NCBI GenBank assembly: GCA_966112795.1 | Contig: CBHWED010000174.1 | Coordinates: forward strand, 1-7,220 | DNA from: Croceibacterium_A sp966112795 | GTDB lineage: Bacteria; Pseudomonadota; Alphaproteobacteria; Sphingomonadales; Sphingomonadaceae | Length of the DNA: 7,220 nucleotides | Direction of reading: 5' to 3' | Shown: positions 6,344 to 7,220 of the stretch, in pieces | Position numbering within the stretch: the stretch's first letter is position 1 | How the letters are laid out: each line of letters starts with the position of its first letter | The notes under the pieces: generated by a model | The model's database searches: none | Seen by the model: only the letters and a program-made list of their open reading frames with translations | Told to the model about the DNA's origin: nothing | Program-made: the position numbers and the translations under genes

Positions 6344-6733
6344 ATGGCGATTGCATACGATGGCGGATTGACCTGCTCGCTCGGGGTGACGGACCTCGAC
6401 CGCTCGACCGCGTGGTACTCCGAGGTGCTCGGGTTCACCCTGCTCTACCGCGTGGACGAGATCGCCTGGGCCGAGCTGTCGACCGGCGTGGAGCGCGTGA
6501 ACCTCGGGCTCGGCCAGGTCGAGACCGTGCCGCAGGGCGGCGGCGCGGCGCCGACTTTCGGCGTGACCGACATCGAAGCGGCCAAGGCTGCGCTCGATGC
6601 CGCCGACGTGCGCCAGGACGGGCCGATCCGCGACATTCCGGGCATGGTCCGCCTGCTCACCTTCTTCGATCCCGACGGTAACACGCTGATGTTCTACGAG
6701 GTCGATCCGACGTTCAGCGAGGACGCCGGCTGA
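6344..6733 (+). CDS. VOC-superfamily (glyoxalase/dioxygenase-fold) protein
   Basis: Small cytoplasmic protein of 129 residues with the two-module vicinal oxygen chelate fold. Module one: LTCSLGVTDLDRSTAWYSEVLGFTLLYR then WAELSTGVERVNLGLG. Module two: APTFGVTDIEAAKAALDAADV, then GMVRLLTFFDPDGNTLMFYEV. The DPDGN (109-113) and terminal FYEV are typical. Candidate metal ligands are Glu44 and Glu118; the position that is often His in the first strand is not His here, so metal use and reaction (glyoxalase, lyase, dioxygenase or simple binding) cannot be assigned. The length fits a single-chain two-module subunit that usually dimerises. It is divergent from the HxlR-like regulator, and such pairings often belong to responses to electrophiles or aromatic compounds; that link is inference. 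Confidence 0.88.
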   Translation: MAIAYDGGLTCSLGVTDLDRSTAWYSEVLGFTLLYRVDEIAWAELSTGVERVNLGLGQVETVPQGGGAAPTFGVTDIEAAKAALDAADVRQDGPIRDIPGMVRLLTFFDPDGNTLMFYEVDPTFSEDAG

Positions 6734-6759
6734 GCCGGGGCCGCGATACGCGCATTCCC

Positions 6760-6934
6760 CTTCCCCCTTGATGGGGGAAGGATAGCGTAGCTTGCTCGCG
6801 CAGCGAGCTAGCGGAGCTTGGATGGGGGTGAGCCCACGGTTTACGCCAACGCTTGCGGCGCCGTCACCCCCATCCAACTCCGGCTAGGCAGCAAGCTGCC
6901 AAGCCTTCGTATCCTTCCCCCATCAAGGGGGAAG
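6760..6934. repeat. Long imperfect palindrome, REP/MITE-like element
   Basis: A perfect 25-base inverted repeat (6760-6784 and 6910-6934) bounds the element. Each arm is itself a hairpin of CTTCCCCC and GGGGGAAG. Inside, a second perfect 14-base pair, TTGGATGGGGGTGA (6818-6831) and its complement (6864-6877), continues outward into CTAGC-GGAG types with single-base gaps. Smaller hairpins (GCTCGC-GCA-GCGAGC near 6794; GGCAGC-AA-GCTGCC near 6887) are nested in it. There is no open frame for a transposase, so it is a non-autonomous or REP-like repeat. Elements with this GGGGGAAG/GGATGGGGGTGA style are, as I recall, common between genes in Sphingomonadales and other alphaproteobacteria. It may act as an mRNA 3' structure for the VOC transcript. 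Confidence 0.8.
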
Positions 6935-6981
6935 AAGATCATGCCGGCCTTCATTATCGCTATTGCGAACTGATAGCAAAG

Positions 6982-7004
6982 AAACCCGCCTGATGCGGGT
7001 TTTT
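6982..7004 (+). terminator. Rho-independent terminator
   Basis: AAACCCGC and GCGGGTTT form a perfect 8-base stem with a CTGAT loop, followed by further Ts at 7003-7004. The A-rich side upstream (GCAAAGAAA) gives it some activity potential on the other strand too. It ends the transcript of the VOC gene, which reads through the palindromic repeat, and insulates mdh. Confidence 0.85.
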
Positions 7005-7140
7005 CCCCGTTGCATTGCACCATCGCCAAGCCTAGTGCGGCGCATCACCGGAGGCGCCCTCCCCCTTTCGCGGGACGCGGGATCGCGCCGATAACGCCGT
7101 TTGGATGCGCCCGCGCAGCTCGAAGGACACGGCAGACTCC
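7005..7140 (+). promoter_or_regulatory. Leader and presumed promoter region of mdh
   Basis: These 136 bases between the terminator and the mdh start hold no gene. A GAAGGA block (7122-7127) lies 13 bases before the ATG and is the best ribosome-binding candidate. I see no convincing -35/-10 pair or operator, but a strong terminator upstream means mdh must have its own promoter here. Confidence 0.4.
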
Positions 7141-7220
7141 ATGGCTCGCAAGAAGATCGCGCTCGTCGGCGCCGGCATGATCGGCGGCACTCTCGCCCAC
7201 CTCGCGGCGAAGAAGGAACT
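7141..7220 (+). CDS. mdh: Malate dehydrogenase, N-terminal part (runs off window)
   Basis: Only 26 codons and two bases are visible. They read MARKKIALVGAGMIGGTLAHLA then AKKEL, which is the start of the alphaproteobacterial LDH-like malate dehydrogenase: a first beta strand followed by the NAD-binding glycine motif GAGMIGG at residues 10-16. The enzyme interconverts malate and oxaloacetate with NAD in the citric acid cycle, in the cytoplasm. The family is about 320 residues, so over 90 percent lies beyond the edge. Lactate dehydrogenase of the same fold is possible, but the TLAHLA continuation fits malate dehydrogenase best. A Met at residue 13, where Gln or Asn is common in relatives, is a small variation. 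Confidence 0.88.
   Translation, partial: MARKKIALVGAGMIGGTLAHLAAKKE

Noticed and set aside
6248..6877. Minus-strand open frame of 209 codons over the VOC gene and repeat
   Set aside because: It is antisense to the VOC gene and runs into the palindromic repeat; it has no domain or ribosome binding site.
6760..6934. Palindromic region considered as a CRISPR array or integron-type site
   Set aside because: There are no regularly spaced direct repeats, no spacers and no integrase; the symmetry is inverted, not direct.

Overview
The window is GC-rich DNA. The protein types and their style suggest an alphaproteobacterium, most likely of the order Sphingomonadales. This rests on a TonB-dependent cobalamin receptor behind a B12 riboswitch, a SleB-type cell wall hydrolase, a membrane GGDEF-EAL protein with a CtrA-like site upstream, and a malate dehydrogenase start that reads like the alphaproteobacterial enzyme. 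The taxonomic call is inference; no rRNA gene is present.

Layout from left to right. On the minus strand, a btuB-like outer-membrane receptor gene runs off the left edge (1736 to 1); about 578 codons are visible. Its leader (about 1737 to 2000) is a clear cobalamin riboswitch followed by two hairpins, and one leader segment can pair with the btuB ribosome binding site. Transcribed away from it on the plus strand are a SleB/CwlJ-type cell wall hydrolase (2117-3223), a small protein of unknown function (3350-3658) and a six-helix membrane GGDEF-EAL protein (about 3756-5699). A minus-strand regulator built from two HxlR-like winged-helix units (5721-6269) converges on the GGDEF-EAL gene with a 21-base gap. 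That regulator is divergent from a small VOC/glyoxalase-fold protein (6344-6733). An AT-rich palindrome sits between the two and looks like a shared operator and promoter. The 407 bases before the next gene hold a long imperfect palindrome of REP/MITE type (6760-6934), a rho-independent terminator (6982-7004) and the leader of mdh, whose first 26 codons close the window (7141-7220).

How the genes work together. Three parts look functionally linked from sequence: riboswitch plus btuB (B12-repressed B12 uptake), the HxlR-like regulator plus VOC protein (local regulator and target), and the CtrA-like site plus GGDEF-EAL gene (cell-cycle or motility control of cyclic-di-GMP turnover). The hydrolase, small ORF and GGDEF-EAL gene are co-directional but separated by gaps of about 100 bases or more, so a single operon is not evident.

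Nothing here amounts to a clearly new multi-gene system. The best leads are the predicted ribosome-binding-site switch in the btuB leader, the tandem HxlR regulator with its palindrome, and the dual-domain cyclic-di-GMP protein that lacks the usual inhibitory site.
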